Assembly (NCBI RefSeq): GCF_004522235.1
Contig: NZ_SDLT01000026.1
Span: 1-64,000 of the forward strand
Origin: Amycolatopsis nivea
Lineage (GTDB): Bacteria > Actinomycetota > Actinomycetes > Mycobacteriales > Pseudonocardiaceae
DNA length: 64,000 nucleotides
Direction of reading: 5' to 3'
Below the pieces are notes generated by a model. That model was not told the DNA's origin, made no database searches, and saw nothing but the letters and a program-made list of their open reading frames with translations. Below, piece by piece: positions 53,130-62,007 of the stretch (position 1 is its first letter; every line of letters starts with the position of its first letter). The position numbers were made by a program, and so were the translations under genes.

Positions 53130-53852
53130 TCAGGTGAGCAGCTGGCCGCCGTCCACCGGGAGGCTCGTGCCGGTGATGTGGGCGGCGGCCGGGCTCGCCA
53201 GGAACACCACCGCGGCGGCGACGTCCTCGACCGAAGCCATCCGGCCGTCCGGGATCCGCGCCACCCACGCGTCGTGCGCGGGCGATCCCGGCGGCATCGC
53301 GGCGGCGAGCATCGGCGTCGCGACCGGGCCGGGCGCGACCGCGTTCACCCGGATCTTGTGCTCCGCCAGTTCGATCGCCGCCCACCGGGTCAGCGCGTCG
53401 ACCGCGGCTTTGCTGCTTTCGTAACCGCCCATTCCCGGGGTCGGCTGCCGCCCGCCGATCGACGACAGGTTCACCACGACGCCCGGCTCACCGCGCGCCA
53501 CCATCCGGCGGGCGACCAGCTGCGTCATCAGGAACGTGCCGTGCACGTTGGTCGAGAGAATGCGCAGCAGGTCCGCGCCGGGCAGGTCCAGCAACCGGCC
53601 GTGGACGCTGAGCAGGCCGGCGTTGTTGACCAGGACGTCGACCGGGCCGATCTCGTCGAGCGCCGCGGAGATCGCGGTCTCGTCGGTGATGTCGAGCCGG
53701 ATTCCGCGCCCGCCAAGCGGTTTGGCGGCTTCTTCGGTGCCGTCGAGGTCGGCGAGCACCACGGAATCGCCGGACTGGGCGAAGGCGGCGCCGATCGCGC
53801 GGCCGATGCCGCCGGCACCTCCGGTGATCAGCACGGTACGGGCAGCGGGCAT
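53130..53852 (-). CDS. short-chain dehydrogenase/reductase of the catabolic island
   Basis: 240 aa classical SDR: TGGAGGIG loop, ADLDG after strand 2 (Asp suggests NAD+), NNAG, catalytic Ser in NLSSIGGRQ, YESSK and the VNAVAPGPVATPM segment. Probably oxidises an alcohol intermediate. ATG at 53852. Divergent from the AKR-like gene at 53939, with site B between them. Confidence 0.9.
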   Translation of the reverse strand: MPAARTVLITGGAGGIGRAIGAAFAQSGDSVVLADLDGTEEAAKPLGGRGIRLDITDETAISAALDEIGPVDVLVNNAGLLSVHGRLLDLPGADLLRILSTNVHGTFLMTQLVARRMVARGEPGVVVNLSSIGGRQPTPGMGGYESSKAAVDALTRWAAIELAEHKIRVNAVAPGPVATPMLAAAMPPGSPAHDAWVARIPDGRMASVEDVAAAVVFLASPAAAHITGTSLPVDGGQLLT

Positions 53853-53893
53853 CGTCGTTTCCTTTCGCCGGGAGCGAGGTTCGCGGGCTTATA

Positions 53894-53909
53894 GTATACA
53901 AGCGTAGAA
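53894..53909. promoter_or_regulatory. regulon operator/promoter, site B
   Basis: GTATAC-AAGC-GTAGAA in the 86-bp divergent region between SDR and AKR-like genes. It is the least symmetric of the five sites but keeps GTAGA and places a TAGAAA -10-like hexamer 29 bp before the GTG at 53939. Confidence 0.55.
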
Positions 53910-53938
53910 AATAAATCCCTTGAACCGCAGGAGGAATC

Positions 53939-54895
53939 GTGGCGACGGATCGACCTGGACTGGGCCCGGCGTTCCCGCGCGTGCCGGCGTTGTCGCTCGG
54001 CTCGTGGAACACCTGGGACCGGATGGAGTTCGGCGACGCGGTGGCGCTGATCGCCCGCGCGGCCGAACTCGGGCTCGCCTTCTTCGACGTCGCGCACTAC
54101 GACATGGGCCCGCACGCCGAGGGTTCCACGACCGACCGGATCTTCGGCCGCGCGGTGCGCGAGGCCGGTCTCGCCCGCGAAGACTGGCTCTACTGCGGGA
54201 AACTCTGGCTCTGGGACTACCCGAACGTCGGCTTCGCGCAGCAGATGAACACCGCCCTCGAACGCGTCGGAGTGGAGTCGGCCGATCTGGTCGTGGTCGG
54301 CGACTACTTCGGGGAAGTCGACCTCGAACGGGTCGTCGCGGACGTCGCGGAGCAGATGGAAGCTGGCCGGTTCCGCGCGTGGGGCGTGAACAATTGGCGC
54401 ATTGACGATCTGCGCAAAGCTGTTGCCATTGCGCGCAAACGTGGTGTGGAGCCCCCGGTCTTCGCGCAGCTGAAGTACGGACTCGCGCGCCGTTCGATGG
54501 CCGAGGGCGAGTTTTACGCGCCGCTCTTCGCTTCCGGCGAGCTGACGCTGCAGGCGTCGGACATTTTCGAAGGCGGGCTGCTCGTGGGGAATCTGCAGCC
54601 GAATCGCAAGATCGGCGCGGATGTCGGCGGAATCCGGGAGAAGATCACCGCCGCTTGGCCTGCGGTGCAACGGATCGCCGAAGAGCTGGATGCGTCGCCC
54701 GCACAGCTGGGAATTGCCTTCTGCCTGGCCAATCCCGTGACCGCGAACGTCCTCGTGGGCGTATCGCGGCTGGCGCAGCTGGAGGACAACGCGGGCGCGC
54801 TGGCGTTGCTCGAGCGCGTCGGCGCGGACCGGATTCGCGAGCTGACCAAGGAGTTGTGGCTCGATCGCGCCGTCGCCGCCGACGGAACCTGGTGA
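53939..54895 (+). CDS. aldo/keto reductase-like protein with altered tetrad, copy 2
   Basis: 318 aa, paralogue of 49500-50465: both have LSLGSW(H/N)T(Y/W)DRM(D/E)F near the start. Asp and Tyr are in FFDVAHYDMG and Lys in YCGKLWLWD. The His position reads LVVVGDYFGEVD, again Gly. RAWGVNNWRIDDL and FAQLKYGLARRS match the copy. With His lost, ordinary carbonyl reduction may be weak, or the proteins do other chemistry. GTG at 53939 with CAGGAGGA upstream. Confidence 0.85.
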   Translation: MATDRPGLGPAFPRVPALSLGSWNTWDRMEFGDAVALIARAAELGLAFFDVAHYDMGPHAEGSTTDRIFGRAVREAGLAREDWLYCGKLWLWDYPNVGFAQQMNTALERVGVESADLVVVGDYFGEVDLERVVADVAEQMEAGRFRAWGVNNWRIDDLRKAVAIARKRGVEPPVFAQLKYGLARRSMAEGEFYAPLFASGELTLQASDIFEGGLLVGNLQPNRKIGADVGGIREKITAAWPAVQRIAEELDASPAQLGIAFCLANPVTANVLVGVSRLAQLEDNAGALALLERVGADRIRELTKELWLDRAVAADGTW

Positions 54896-54905
54896 AGGGG
54901 CTGGT

Positions 54906-54930
54906 GTTTTTTGTCGACGTGCGTAGACTA
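54906..54930. promoter_or_regulatory. regulon operator/promoter, site C
   Basis: GTCGAC-GTGC-GTAGAC (54913-54928) preceded by TTTTTT. TAGACT at 54924-54929 would be a -10 about 55 bp before the methyltransferase-like start. Confidence 0.7.
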
Positions 54931-54983
54931 AAGCTCCCCGGGGTGCCCGGAGAGGCACCCCCGACGCCGTGAGGAGCCGCCAC

Positions 54984-55961
54984 ATGACGAAACCAGCGCC
55001 GGACCGCATCGTCGACATCGCCATCGGGTACATGGGCGCGAAACAGTTGTTCGCCGCCTCGCGGATCGGCTTGTTCCGCGCGCTCGCCGACGGTCCGCGC
55101 ACGGCGCCGGAACTCGCCGCCGCCACCGGCAAGGGCGAGCAGCTGACCCGGATCCTCGCCGACGCGATGAACGCGCGCGGCCTGCTGGAGCGCACCGACG
55201 GCCGCTACGAGCTGGCCGCGGACGCGCGGGAGTACCTGGGCGGGGACGGCGCTACGGATCTGGCGCCGTTCCTGACCTTCCTCAACGAAATCAGCTACGG
55301 ACACTGGCTCCAGTTCGACACCACTGTGGACAGTGGGAAACCGGGCGACCTCCAGATGGACGAGGGCCGCTGGGCGACGTTCATGGCGGGCGTGATGCGC
55401 TACAACGCGCTGCACGCGTCGATGCTCGCGCGCGCATTCGATTTCTCGCCCTACCGTTCGATGCTCGATCTGGGCGGATTGTCGCCGGAATTCGCGATCG
55501 GCGCGCTGCGGGCGAATCCCGCACTGACTGCTCGTTTCGTTTTCGGACCCGAGTCCACGCAAGGGATCACCGACGCGGTGAATGCGGCCGGCTGCGCGGA
55601 TCGCACGACCATCGACCCCGCGCCCACGGAATCCGCGGAACCGGGCGGGGAGCACGATCTGGTGATGGTGAACCACGTGGTGCACCGGTTCACCGCGGAG
55701 CAGAACCGGAAGATCCTGGCCAACGCGCGCGCGGCCGCCGGGGACGGAGCGACGTTGCTGCTGCTGGACTTCTTCCTCGACGACGGCGAACGGCAGCGCC
55801 CGATCGACGCGCTGCACGCGGGGGAGTACTTCGTGATCGACGGGACCGTCGTCTATCCGGAGGCGGAAGTCCGCGAATGGCTGGACGGTGCAGGATGGCG
55901 CGTATGCGATGTTCTCGCACTGCCCGGAAGCCCTCGCGTTCTGGTCGCCGACGCCGTCTGA
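54984..55961 (+). CDS. O-methyltransferase-fold protein with degraded SAM loop
   Basis: 325 aa. The N-terminal dimerisation winged helix (GLFRALADGPRTAPELAAATGKGEQLTRILADAMNARGLLER) is typical of small-molecule O-methyltransferases (PF00891). The SAM-binding loop expected as DVGGGSG reads LDLGGLSPEFAIGA, and the acidic ribose-binding residue after strand 2 is replaced (RFVFGPES). Later parts (VNHVVHRFTAEQNRKIL, LLLLDFFLDD) are retained. It may be a non-methylating member of the fold or have an unusual SAM pocket. ATG at 54984 with GAGGAG upstream. Confidence 0.78.
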   Translation: MTKPAPDRIVDIAIGYMGAKQLFAASRIGLFRALADGPRTAPELAAATGKGEQLTRILADAMNARGLLERTDGRYELAADAREYLGGDGATDLAPFLTFLNEISYGHWLQFDTTVDSGKPGDLQMDEGRWATFMAGVMRYNALHASMLARAFDFSPYRSMLDLGGLSPEFAIGALRANPALTARFVFGPESTQGITDAVNAAGCADRTTIDPAPTESAEPGGEHDLVMVNHVVHRFTAEQNRKILANARAAAGDGATLLLLDFFLDDGERQRPIDALHAGEYFVIDGTVVYPEAEVREWLDGAGWRVCDVLALPGSPRVLVADAV

Positions 55962-56005
55962 AAACGGCCGCCGGGCCGGGAGATAACAAACGCATCCGGC
56001 CCGTT

Positions 56006-56031
56006 GATTTTTTAGCCGACAATCGTAGACT
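56006..56031. promoter_or_regulatory. regulon operator/promoter, site D
   Basis: GCCGAC-AATC-GTAGAC (56015-56030) preceded by a T6 run. TAGACT at 56026-56031 lies about 104 bp before the solute-binding protein start. Same orientation as site C. Confidence 0.65.
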
Positions 56032-56133
56032 ATCCCGCACCACGGCGAGCCGGGCCGCACTCGCAGGCCCGCCGTTCCCGGCGGGGCGCCGAGCGACCCC
56101 GCCGGCGGTCCAGCACCCTGAGAGAGGGACTCA

Positions 56134-57657
56134 ATGACGAGGACAAGGACAGCGGCGTTGTTCGCGGCGGCCGCCGCGGCGCTGCTCGGCATCGCCGGAT
56201 GCACCGGCTCGGGCGCCGCCGGGGCGGGCGCGGGCACCGACGAGCTGAAGGCGGGCGTGTTCCTCGACGTGACGTCGTGGGACCCGGCCAACGCCGACAT
56301 CGGCTTCGACGGCCCGTACCTGTCCGCGGTCTACGACCCGCTGGTCGCCTTGGACAAGGACGCCAAGCCGATCCCCGCGCTCGCGAAGTCGTGGGACTGG
56401 TCGGCCGACCGGCTGACCCTGACCATGCACCTGCGCGACGACGTCGCGTTCGACGACGGGCAGAAGTTCGACTCCGCCGCGGCGGTCGAGAACCTCAACC
56501 ACCTCAAGGCGGGCACCCGTTCCGGACAGGCCTACATCGACGTGAAGAGCGTCGAGGCGAAGGACCCCTCGACCGTCGTGCTCCATCTGTCCGAACGCGA
56601 CGACGCGCTGCTGTACTTCATGGGCCTCGGGCGCAGCTGGATGGCCTCGCCCAAGGCGATCAAGGCCAAGTCGCTCGCCAACGGCCCGGACGGCTCCGGC
56701 CCGTACACCTTCGACAAGGCGTCCTCGCAGCCGCAGTCGCAGTACGTCTTCAAGAAGCGCGCGAAGCACTGGGACAGCGCCACCTACCCGTTCCCGACGG
56801 TGCGGCTGTTCCCGATCACCGACCAGGCGGCGAGCTTCAACGCGATGCTGTCCGGTCAGCTGAACGTCCAGTTCGCCAACGCGGCGAACCTGCCGAAGGC
56901 GCAGCAGAACGGCTGGAATGTCGCGAAGAAGCCGGCTTCGTGGGTCGGCGTGCAGTTCGCCGACCGCACCGGCAGCCAGGTGAAGGCGCTCGGCGACCAG
57001 CGCGTGCGGCAGGCGATCTCCTACGCGTTCGACGCGGCGGGGATCCTCAAGGCGGTCGGCAACGACGCCGGAACGGTCACCGACCAGCTGTGGCCGAGCG
57101 GCAGCCAGGTCTACGACCCGGCGGGCAACGGCAAGTACAAGACGGACCTCGGCAAAGCCAAGCAACTGCTCGCTGAGGCGGGCTATGGCGGCGGCTTCAG
57201 CCTCAAGATGCCGATGTCCACGATCTTCCAGGCGTGGCAACCCGCCGCCGAGCAGACCTTCGGGCAGCTGGGCATCAAGGTCGACTGGCAGAACATGTCG
57301 ATGCCGGACTACCAGAAGAACGCGCCGACGTACCCGATGTTCCTCGCGGTGATCGCGATGGACGGCAACGACATGGCCACGCTGACCGACCAGGTCACGT
57401 CGTCGCAGTGGTACAACCCGAAGCCGTCGGTGGACGCCTTCCCGGAGGTGAAGGCGCTCGTGCAGAAGGCGGAACAGGCCCAGCCGGGCGCGGACCAGAC
57501 CGCAGCGCTCAAGGAGCTCAACACGAAGCTCGTGGACCTCGCCTGGTGGAACGTCTGGTACCAGGCCGACAACCTCTACTTCAGCGTCAAGGGCATCACC
57601 GTCACGCCGATCACCGGCATGATGTTCCCGACGCTGCGGTTCATCCAGCGCGGCTGA
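56134..57657 (+). CDS. ABC importer solute-binding lipoprotein, family 5 (peptide/nickel type)
   Basis: 507 aa. Lipoprotein signal with lipobox LLGIAGC (Cys about residue 23). Family-5 segments: LDVTSWDPANAD, LVALDKDAKPIPALAKSWDWS, LRDDVAFDDGQKFDSAAAVENLNHL, GPYTFDKAS, RVRQAISYAFDAAGIL and AKQLLAEAGYGGG. Such proteins deliver oligopeptides, opines, sugars or other organic compounds; the ligand is not predictable. First gene of a four-gene operon. Confidence 0.92.
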   Translation: MTRTRTAALFAAAAAALLGIAGCTGSGAAGAGAGTDELKAGVFLDVTSWDPANADIGFDGPYLSAVYDPLVALDKDAKPIPALAKSWDWSADRLTLTMHLRDDVAFDDGQKFDSAAAVENLNHLKAGTRSGQAYIDVKSVEAKDPSTVVLHLSERDDALLYFMGLGRSWMASPKAIKAKSLANGPDGSGPYTFDKASSQPQSQYVFKKRAKHWDSATYPFPTVRLFPITDQAASFNAMLSGQLNVQFANAANLPKAQQNGWNVAKKPASWVGVQFADRTGSQVKALGDQRVRQAISYAFDAAGILKAVGNDAGTVTDQLWPSGSQVYDPAGNGKYKTDLGKAKQLLAEAGYGGGFSLKMPMSTIFQAWQPAAEQTFGQLGIKVDWQNMSMPDYQKNAPTYPMFLAVIAMDGNDMATLTDQVTSSQWYNPKPSVDAFPEVKALVQKAEQAQPGADQTAALKELNTKLVDLAWWNVWYQADNLYFSVKGITVTPITGMMFPTLRFIQRG

Positions 57658-57669
57658 CGCGCCCGTCGT

Positions 57670-57711
57670 CCCCGGAGCCGTCCGAAGATTCCACTGTGGA
57701 CGGCCCCGGGG
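57670..57711 (+). promoter_or_regulatory. stem-loop between binding-protein and permease genes
   Basis: An imperfect hairpin (GCCGTCC / GGACGGC stem extended by CCCCGG / CCGGGG) just after the binding-protein stop. Such loops commonly lower expression of the permeases relative to the binding protein. Confidence 0.45.
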
Positions 57712-57726
57712 GAGGAGCCGAACGAC

Positions 57727-58668
57727 ATGCTCACATTCATCGTCAAACGCCTGGTGTCCGGGATCCTGCTGCTCGTGCTGGTCACGAGCGGCACGTTCTT
57801 CCTGGCGCACACGGCGGTGGGGGACCCGACCGCCGGGCTGCTCGGCAACAGCGCGACCCCCGCGCAGCAGGCGGCGCTGCGCGCCCAGATCGGGTACGAC
57901 CGGCCGCTGCTCGTCCAGTTCTGGGATTGGCTGTCGCACGCGGCCACCGGCGATTTCGGGACTTCCTGGCGGAATTTCCAGCCGGTCGGCGAACAGATCG
58001 CGCTGCGCGTGCCGGTGACGCTGTCGGTCGTCGTCGCCGCGACGCTGCTCGCGGCGATCCTCGGCGTGCTCGTGGGGGTCATCTGCGGCCTGCGTCCCGG
58101 CGGAGTGGTCGACCGCGTGCTGAAGCTCGCGTCGGTGGTGCTGTTCGCGCTGCCCGGGTTCTGGGTCAGCCTCGTGCTCGTCACCTGGTTCGCGATCCAG
58201 CTCCAGTGGTTCCCCGCGGTCGGCTACGTGTCGCCGGACCAGTCGTTCGTCGGCTGGCTGCGGTCGATCGCGCTGCCGTCGATCTCGCTGTCGCTCGGGG
58301 CGATCGTGATGATCGCCGAACAGCTGCGCAACGGCTTCCTCCAGGTCGCCAACCAGGATTTCGTCCGCACGCTGCGGGCGCGCGGCCTGTCGTCGCGGCG
58401 GGTCACGACGCATGTGCTGCGCAACGCCTCGCCGTCCGCGCTGACCGTGCTGGCGCTGATGTTCGTCGGGCTGCTCGGCGGCGCGGTGGTCGTGGAGATC
58501 GTGTTCAACCTGCCGGGGATCGGCAGCCTGACGCAGTCGGCGTCGCAGATCGGGGACATCCCGGTGCTGCTCGGCCTGACCGCGGTGACCGTCGTGTTCG
58601 TCGTGATCGTCAACTTCCTGCTCGACCTCGTGCTCGGGTGGGTCAACCCGAAGGTGCGCGACCGATGA
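57727..58668 (+). CDS. ABC importer permease, DppB type
   Basis: 313 aa with six predicted helices. LTFIVKRLVSGILLLVLVTSGTFFL at the N-terminus, GYDRPLLVQFWDWL and the EAA-loop-like DFVRTLRARGLSSRRVTTHVLRNASPSALTVL are typical of DppB. The last bases overlap the next gene (ATGA at 58665-58668). ATG at 57727 with GGGGGAGGAG upstream. Confidence 0.93.
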   Translation: MLTFIVKRLVSGILLLVLVTSGTFFLAHTAVGDPTAGLLGNSATPAQQAALRAQIGYDRPLLVQFWDWLSHAATGDFGTSWRNFQPVGEQIALRVPVTLSVVVAATLLAAILGVLVGVICGLRPGGVVDRVLKLASVVLFALPGFWVSLVLVTWFAIQLQWFPAVGYVSPDQSFVGWLRSIALPSISLSLGAIVMIAEQLRNGFLQVANQDFVRTLRARGLSSRRVTTHVLRNASPSALTVLALMFVGLLGGAVVVEIVFNLPGIGSLTQSASQIGDIPVLLGLTAVTVVFVVIVNFLLDLVLGWVNPKVRDR

Positions 58669-60491
58669 CCGCTGCCCCGTTCCCCGCCACGCTCGCCCCG
58701 GTGAAGCGGATTTCCCTGCTGCGCCGGTACTTCCGCCGTCCGGTCGGCGTCGTCGCGCTGGTCGTGTTCGCGCTCGTCGTGCTCGCCGCGGTGTTCGCGC
58801 CGTGGCTGGCCCCCTACGACCCGAACCACGTCGACTTCGCGCTCACCCACGCCGAACCCGGCAACGGGCACCTGCTCGGCGGCGACTCCGCCGGACGCGA
58901 CCTCTTCAGCCGGCTGCTCTACGGCGCGCGGACCACGCTGTACGGCGGCGTGATCACCTGCGTCACCGGCGTCGTGCTCGGCGTCCCGACCGGGGTGGTC
59001 GCCGGGTCCTTCGGCGGCGCGACCGACCGGATCTGCTCGTGGATCAGCGACGCGCTGCAGTCGGTGCCCGGGATGATCGTGCTGCTGGTCGTCGCGGCGG
59101 GCACCGGCCAGGACTTCACCGTGCTGATGATCGCGCTCGGCGTGTTCCTCTCGCCCGGTTACTACCGGATCACCCGCGCCCGCGCTCTCACCGTGCGCCG
59201 GGAGCCGTACATCGACGCCGCCCGTGTGGCCGGCGTCGGCACGCTGCGCATCCTGCGCACGCACCTGCTGCGCGCGGTGTACGCGCCGATCATCGTGCAG
59301 ACCGCGCTCACCGCCGGGCTCGCCATCGGCATGCAGGCCGGTCTGCAGTTCCTCGGCATCGGCTCGGCGTCGACGCCCAGCTGGGGCCAGACGATGAACG
59401 ACGGCTTCCTGAACATGCTGACGTACCCGCTGATCCTGCTGTGGCCGTCGATCGCGCTGGGCGTGACGATCGCCGCGCTGGCGTTCATGGGCTCGACGCT
59501 CGCCGACCTGGTCAGCGTCCGCGGGGAACAGCCGACCCGCCGGGGCCGGGCGCGGGTGCGGGAAGCCCTCGCGGCGCCGGCTCCGGACGCGCTGGGCGAG
59601 GTCGCGGCTTCCGGCGCTCACGAACACGCGGCCGCGGATTGCGCGTTGCGGATCGAGAACCTGCGGGTCGGGTACGCGACCGACAAGGGCGTCAAGGAGG
59701 TCGTGCGCGGGGTGTCGCTGGACGCGGCGCCCGGCGAGGTGCTGGGGATCGTCGGCGAATCCGGGTCCGGCAAGACGCAGACGGTGTTCTCCGTGCTCGA
59801 CCTCCTGCCGCCCGGCGGGACCGCGGTCGCCGACGGGATCTGGGTCGGCGGGCGCGAGGTCGGGAACGCGGCCGAACGGGCGAAACTGCTCGGCCGCGAG
59901 ATCGGGTACGTGCCGCAGGAACCGATGACGAACCTCGACCCGTGCTATCGGATCGGGCACCAGCTCGTCGAGCCGCTGCGTCGCGTGCACGGGCTCGACA
60001 AGGCCGCGGCGAAGAAGCGGGCACGCGAGGTGCTGGAGCGGGTCGGCCTCACCGACCCGGATCGCGTCATGGCGAGCTATCCGCACCAGATCTCCGGCGG
60101 CATGGCGCAGCGCGTGCTGATCGCCGGCGCGGTGGCCGGGCGGCCGTCGCTGCTGGTGGCGGACGAGCCGACGACCGCGCTGGACGTGACGGTGCAGGCC
60201 GAGGTGCTGGAGCTGCTGCGCGAACTGCAGGCCGAGACAGGGATGGCGCTGGTGATCGTCACGCACAACTTCGGCGTCGTCGCGGACATCTGCGACCGCG
60301 TCGTGGTGATGAAGGACGGCCGGATCGTGGAAACCGGGCCGGTGGAACGGATCTTCCGCGCGCCGGAGGACCCCTACACCGCCGAGCTGATCAGCGCGTC
60401 GCTGGACGACACCGAAGGACGGGACGAGTTGGACGAAGCCTGGGAACGGCGCGGTCTTGCCCACGCGGCCGGAGAGGAGGCCGGGCGATGA
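58665..60491 (+). CDS. fused ABC permease-ATPase (DppC-DppD type)
   Basis: 608 aa in which two usually separate subunits are joined. Residues 1-290 are a DppC-like permease (LLGGDSAGRDLFSRLLYGARTTL, EAA loop YIDAARVAGVGTLRILRTHLLRAVYAP). Residues about 325-600 are an ATPase: Walker A GESGSGKTQT, Q-loop YVPQEPMTNLDP, signature ISGGMAQRVLIA, Walker B LLVADEP, H-loop VTHNFG. A charged linker of about 35 aa joins them. The reading frame is open throughout, with no internal stop. Stop overlaps the next start. Confidence 0.93.
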   Translation: MTAAPFPATLAPVKRISLLRRYFRRPVGVVALVVFALVVLAAVFAPWLAPYDPNHVDFALTHAEPGNGHLLGGDSAGRDLFSRLLYGARTTLYGGVITCVTGVVLGVPTGVVAGSFGGATDRICSWISDALQSVPGMIVLLVVAAGTGQDFTVLMIALGVFLSPGYYRITRARALTVRREPYIDAARVAGVGTLRILRTHLLRAVYAPIIVQTALTAGLAIGMQAGLQFLGIGSASTPSWGQTMNDGFLNMLTYPLILLWPSIALGVTIAALAFMGSTLADLVSVRGEQPTRRGRARVREALAAPAPDALGEVAASGAHEHAAADCALRIENLRVGYATDKGVKEVVRGVSLDAAPGEVLGIVGESGSGKTQTVFSVLDLLPPGGTAVADGIWVGGREVGNAAERAKLLGREIGYVPQEPMTNLDPCYRIGHQLVEPLRRVHGLDKAAAKKRAREVLERVGLTDPDRVMASYPHQISGGMAQRVLIAGAVAGRPSLLVADEPTTALDVTVQAEVLELLRELQAETGMALVIVTHNFGVVADICDRVVVMKDGRIVETGPVERIFRAPEDPYTAELISASLDDTEGRDELDEAWERRGLAHAAGEEAGR

Positions 60492-61303
60492 CCGCTCCGC
60501 TGCTCGCGATCGAGGACCTCGTCGTCGACTACCGGCTCAGCCGCCGGGTCCGATTCCGGGCGCTCAAAGGGATTTCGCTGGACGTGCGGCCGGGCGAATG
60601 CGTCGGGCTGGTCGGCGAAAGCGGGTCGGGAAAGTCCACTTTGGGCAAAGCCGTGCTGGGCCTCGCCGCGCCGGAGTCCGGCCGGATCACCTTCGACGGC
60701 GAGGACATCACCCACGCCCGGGGCGCGACGCGACGCCGGCTGGCCAGCGACATCCAGGTGGTGTTCCAGGACCCGTACGGCTCGCTGGACCCCACCATGA
60801 CCGTCGGCGAAGTGCTTGCCGAACCGCTAGTGGTGGCCGGGACTTCGCGTGCGGACGCCCGGACGGTGGTCGCGGACATGCTCGACCGCGTGCGCCTGCC
60901 CGCCGACGCGGTGCACCGGTATCCGGGCGAGTTCTCCGGCGGCCAGCGGCAGCGCATCGCGATCGCGCGGGCACTGGTCCGCCGGCCGCGGCTGATCGTG
61001 TGCGACGAGCCGGTGAGCGCGCTCGACCTGACCACCCAGGCGACGATCCTCGACCTGTTCCTGGAACTGCAGCGCGAGACCGGCGTGTCGTACCTGTTCG
61101 TGTCGCACGACCTGGGCGTGGTGCACCGGATCTGTCACCGGGTTTCGGTGCTGTACCAGGGAGAGATCGTGGAATCGGGCCCGACGGCGACGGTGACGCG
61201 GGCTCCCGAGCATCCCTACACCCAGCGGCTGCTGCTGGCCGCTCCGGTGGCGGACCCGGCACGGCAGGCGCAGAGACGAGCGGCCCGGCTGGGACTCGGG
61301 TGA
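60488..61303 (+). CDS. ABC importer ATPase, DppF type
   Basis: 271 aa. Walker A GESGSGKST, Q-loop VVFQDPYGSLDPTMTV, signature FSGGQRQRIAIARAL, Walker B LIVCDEPVSALD, H-loop VSHDLG, and the C-terminal EHPYTQRLLLAAP of oligopeptide ATPases. Completes the importer with the fused ATPase as its partner. ATG overlaps the upstream stop (60488-60491). Confidence 0.94.
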   Translation: MTAPLLAIEDLVVDYRLSRRVRFRALKGISLDVRPGECVGLVGESGSGKSTLGKAVLGLAAPESGRITFDGEDITHARGATRRRLASDIQVVFQDPYGSLDPTMTVGEVLAEPLVVAGTSRADARTVVADMLDRVRLPADAVHRYPGEFSGGQRQRIAIARALVRRPRLIVCDEPVSALDLTTQATILDLFLELQRETGVSYLFVSHDLGVVHRICHRVSVLYQGEIVESGPTATVTRAPEHPYTQRLLLAAPVADPARQAQRRAARLGLG

Positions 61304-61397
61304 ACGATTTTCGGGCCATGGCTTGTGCGTCCGCATTCCCGGGCTCGCCGCTCCCGCGGACGGTCGAGCAGGGTCACATCCGTCGCGGGAGAATACG

Positions 61398-61414
61398 GGT
61401 TAGAGTCTGTAACC
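61398..61414. promoter_or_regulatory. inverted repeat directly before tetR
   Basis: GGTTA-GAGTCTG-TAACC ends at the base before the ATG at 61415, with an inner AGA-G-TCT. Candidate autoregulatory site of the TetR protein; it differs from the five regulon sites. Confidence 0.4.
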
Positions 61415-62005
61415 ATGCCGAAGGTCATCGATCACGATCAGCGACGACGGGAGATCGTCGAGGTCGCCAAAAAGCTGATCATCGAGGGCGGGTTCGAGGC
61501 TGCCACGATGCGCAGCATCGTGACCGCGGCCGGGTTCGCGAACGGTGCCCTCAAGCATTACTTCCCCAGCAAGGACAGCATCATCGCGGCTACGTTCGAG
61601 AGCGTGCTGCAGGAGACTTCGCAGCGGATGTCCGAACTGGATCCTTCGCTCGGGCCCATGGAGTCGCTGCGGGGGTTTGTCGAGGCGGCGATTCCGTTCG
61701 ACGAGCATCAGATCGCGTCGGCTCGGGTTTTGCTGGTGTTGTGGGAGCATTCCGTGGCTAATCCGGAGCTTGCTCGGCAGTATCGGGATTTGCTCAATAG
61801 CTGGCGGGGGGAGTTGACGGTTCGGATCGCTGCTGCTCGGGGGAAGGGGGAGGCTTCGGAGGCTCCGGTTATCGGGGTGCTGGCGGATGAGATTATCGCG
61901 GTTTCCATCGGGGCTAATGTGACTAGTTTGATGCATCCGGTGGGGGAGGTTGCGGAGCGGTATCGGGGGTATGTGGACGGGTTGATGGCTCGGATTGGGG
62001 ATTGA
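61415..62005 (+). CDS. TetR family regulator of the catabolic island
   Basis: 196 aa. Helix-turn-helix REIVEVAKKLIIEGGFEAATMRSIVTAAGFANGALKHYFPSKDSII; the ligand domain (PMESLRGFVEAAIPFDEHQIASARVLLVLWE) is like the BetI/PsrA-type C-terminal group. It lies 111 bp after the ABC operon and is the only regulator in the 46-63 kb island, so it is the leading candidate to bind sites A-E. The last third shows lower G/C at third positions than the first part. ATG at 61415; no clear ribosome site. Confidence 0.88.
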   Translation: MPKVIDHDQRRREIVEVAKKLIIEGGFEAATMRSIVTAAGFANGALKHYFPSKDSIIAATFESVLQETSQRMSELDPSLGPMESLRGFVEAAIPFDEHQIASARVLLVLWEHSVANPELARQYRDLLNSWRGELTVRIAAARGKGEASEAPVIGVLADEIIAVSIGANVTSLMHPVGEVAERYRGYVDGLMARIGD

Positions 62006-62007
62006 GT

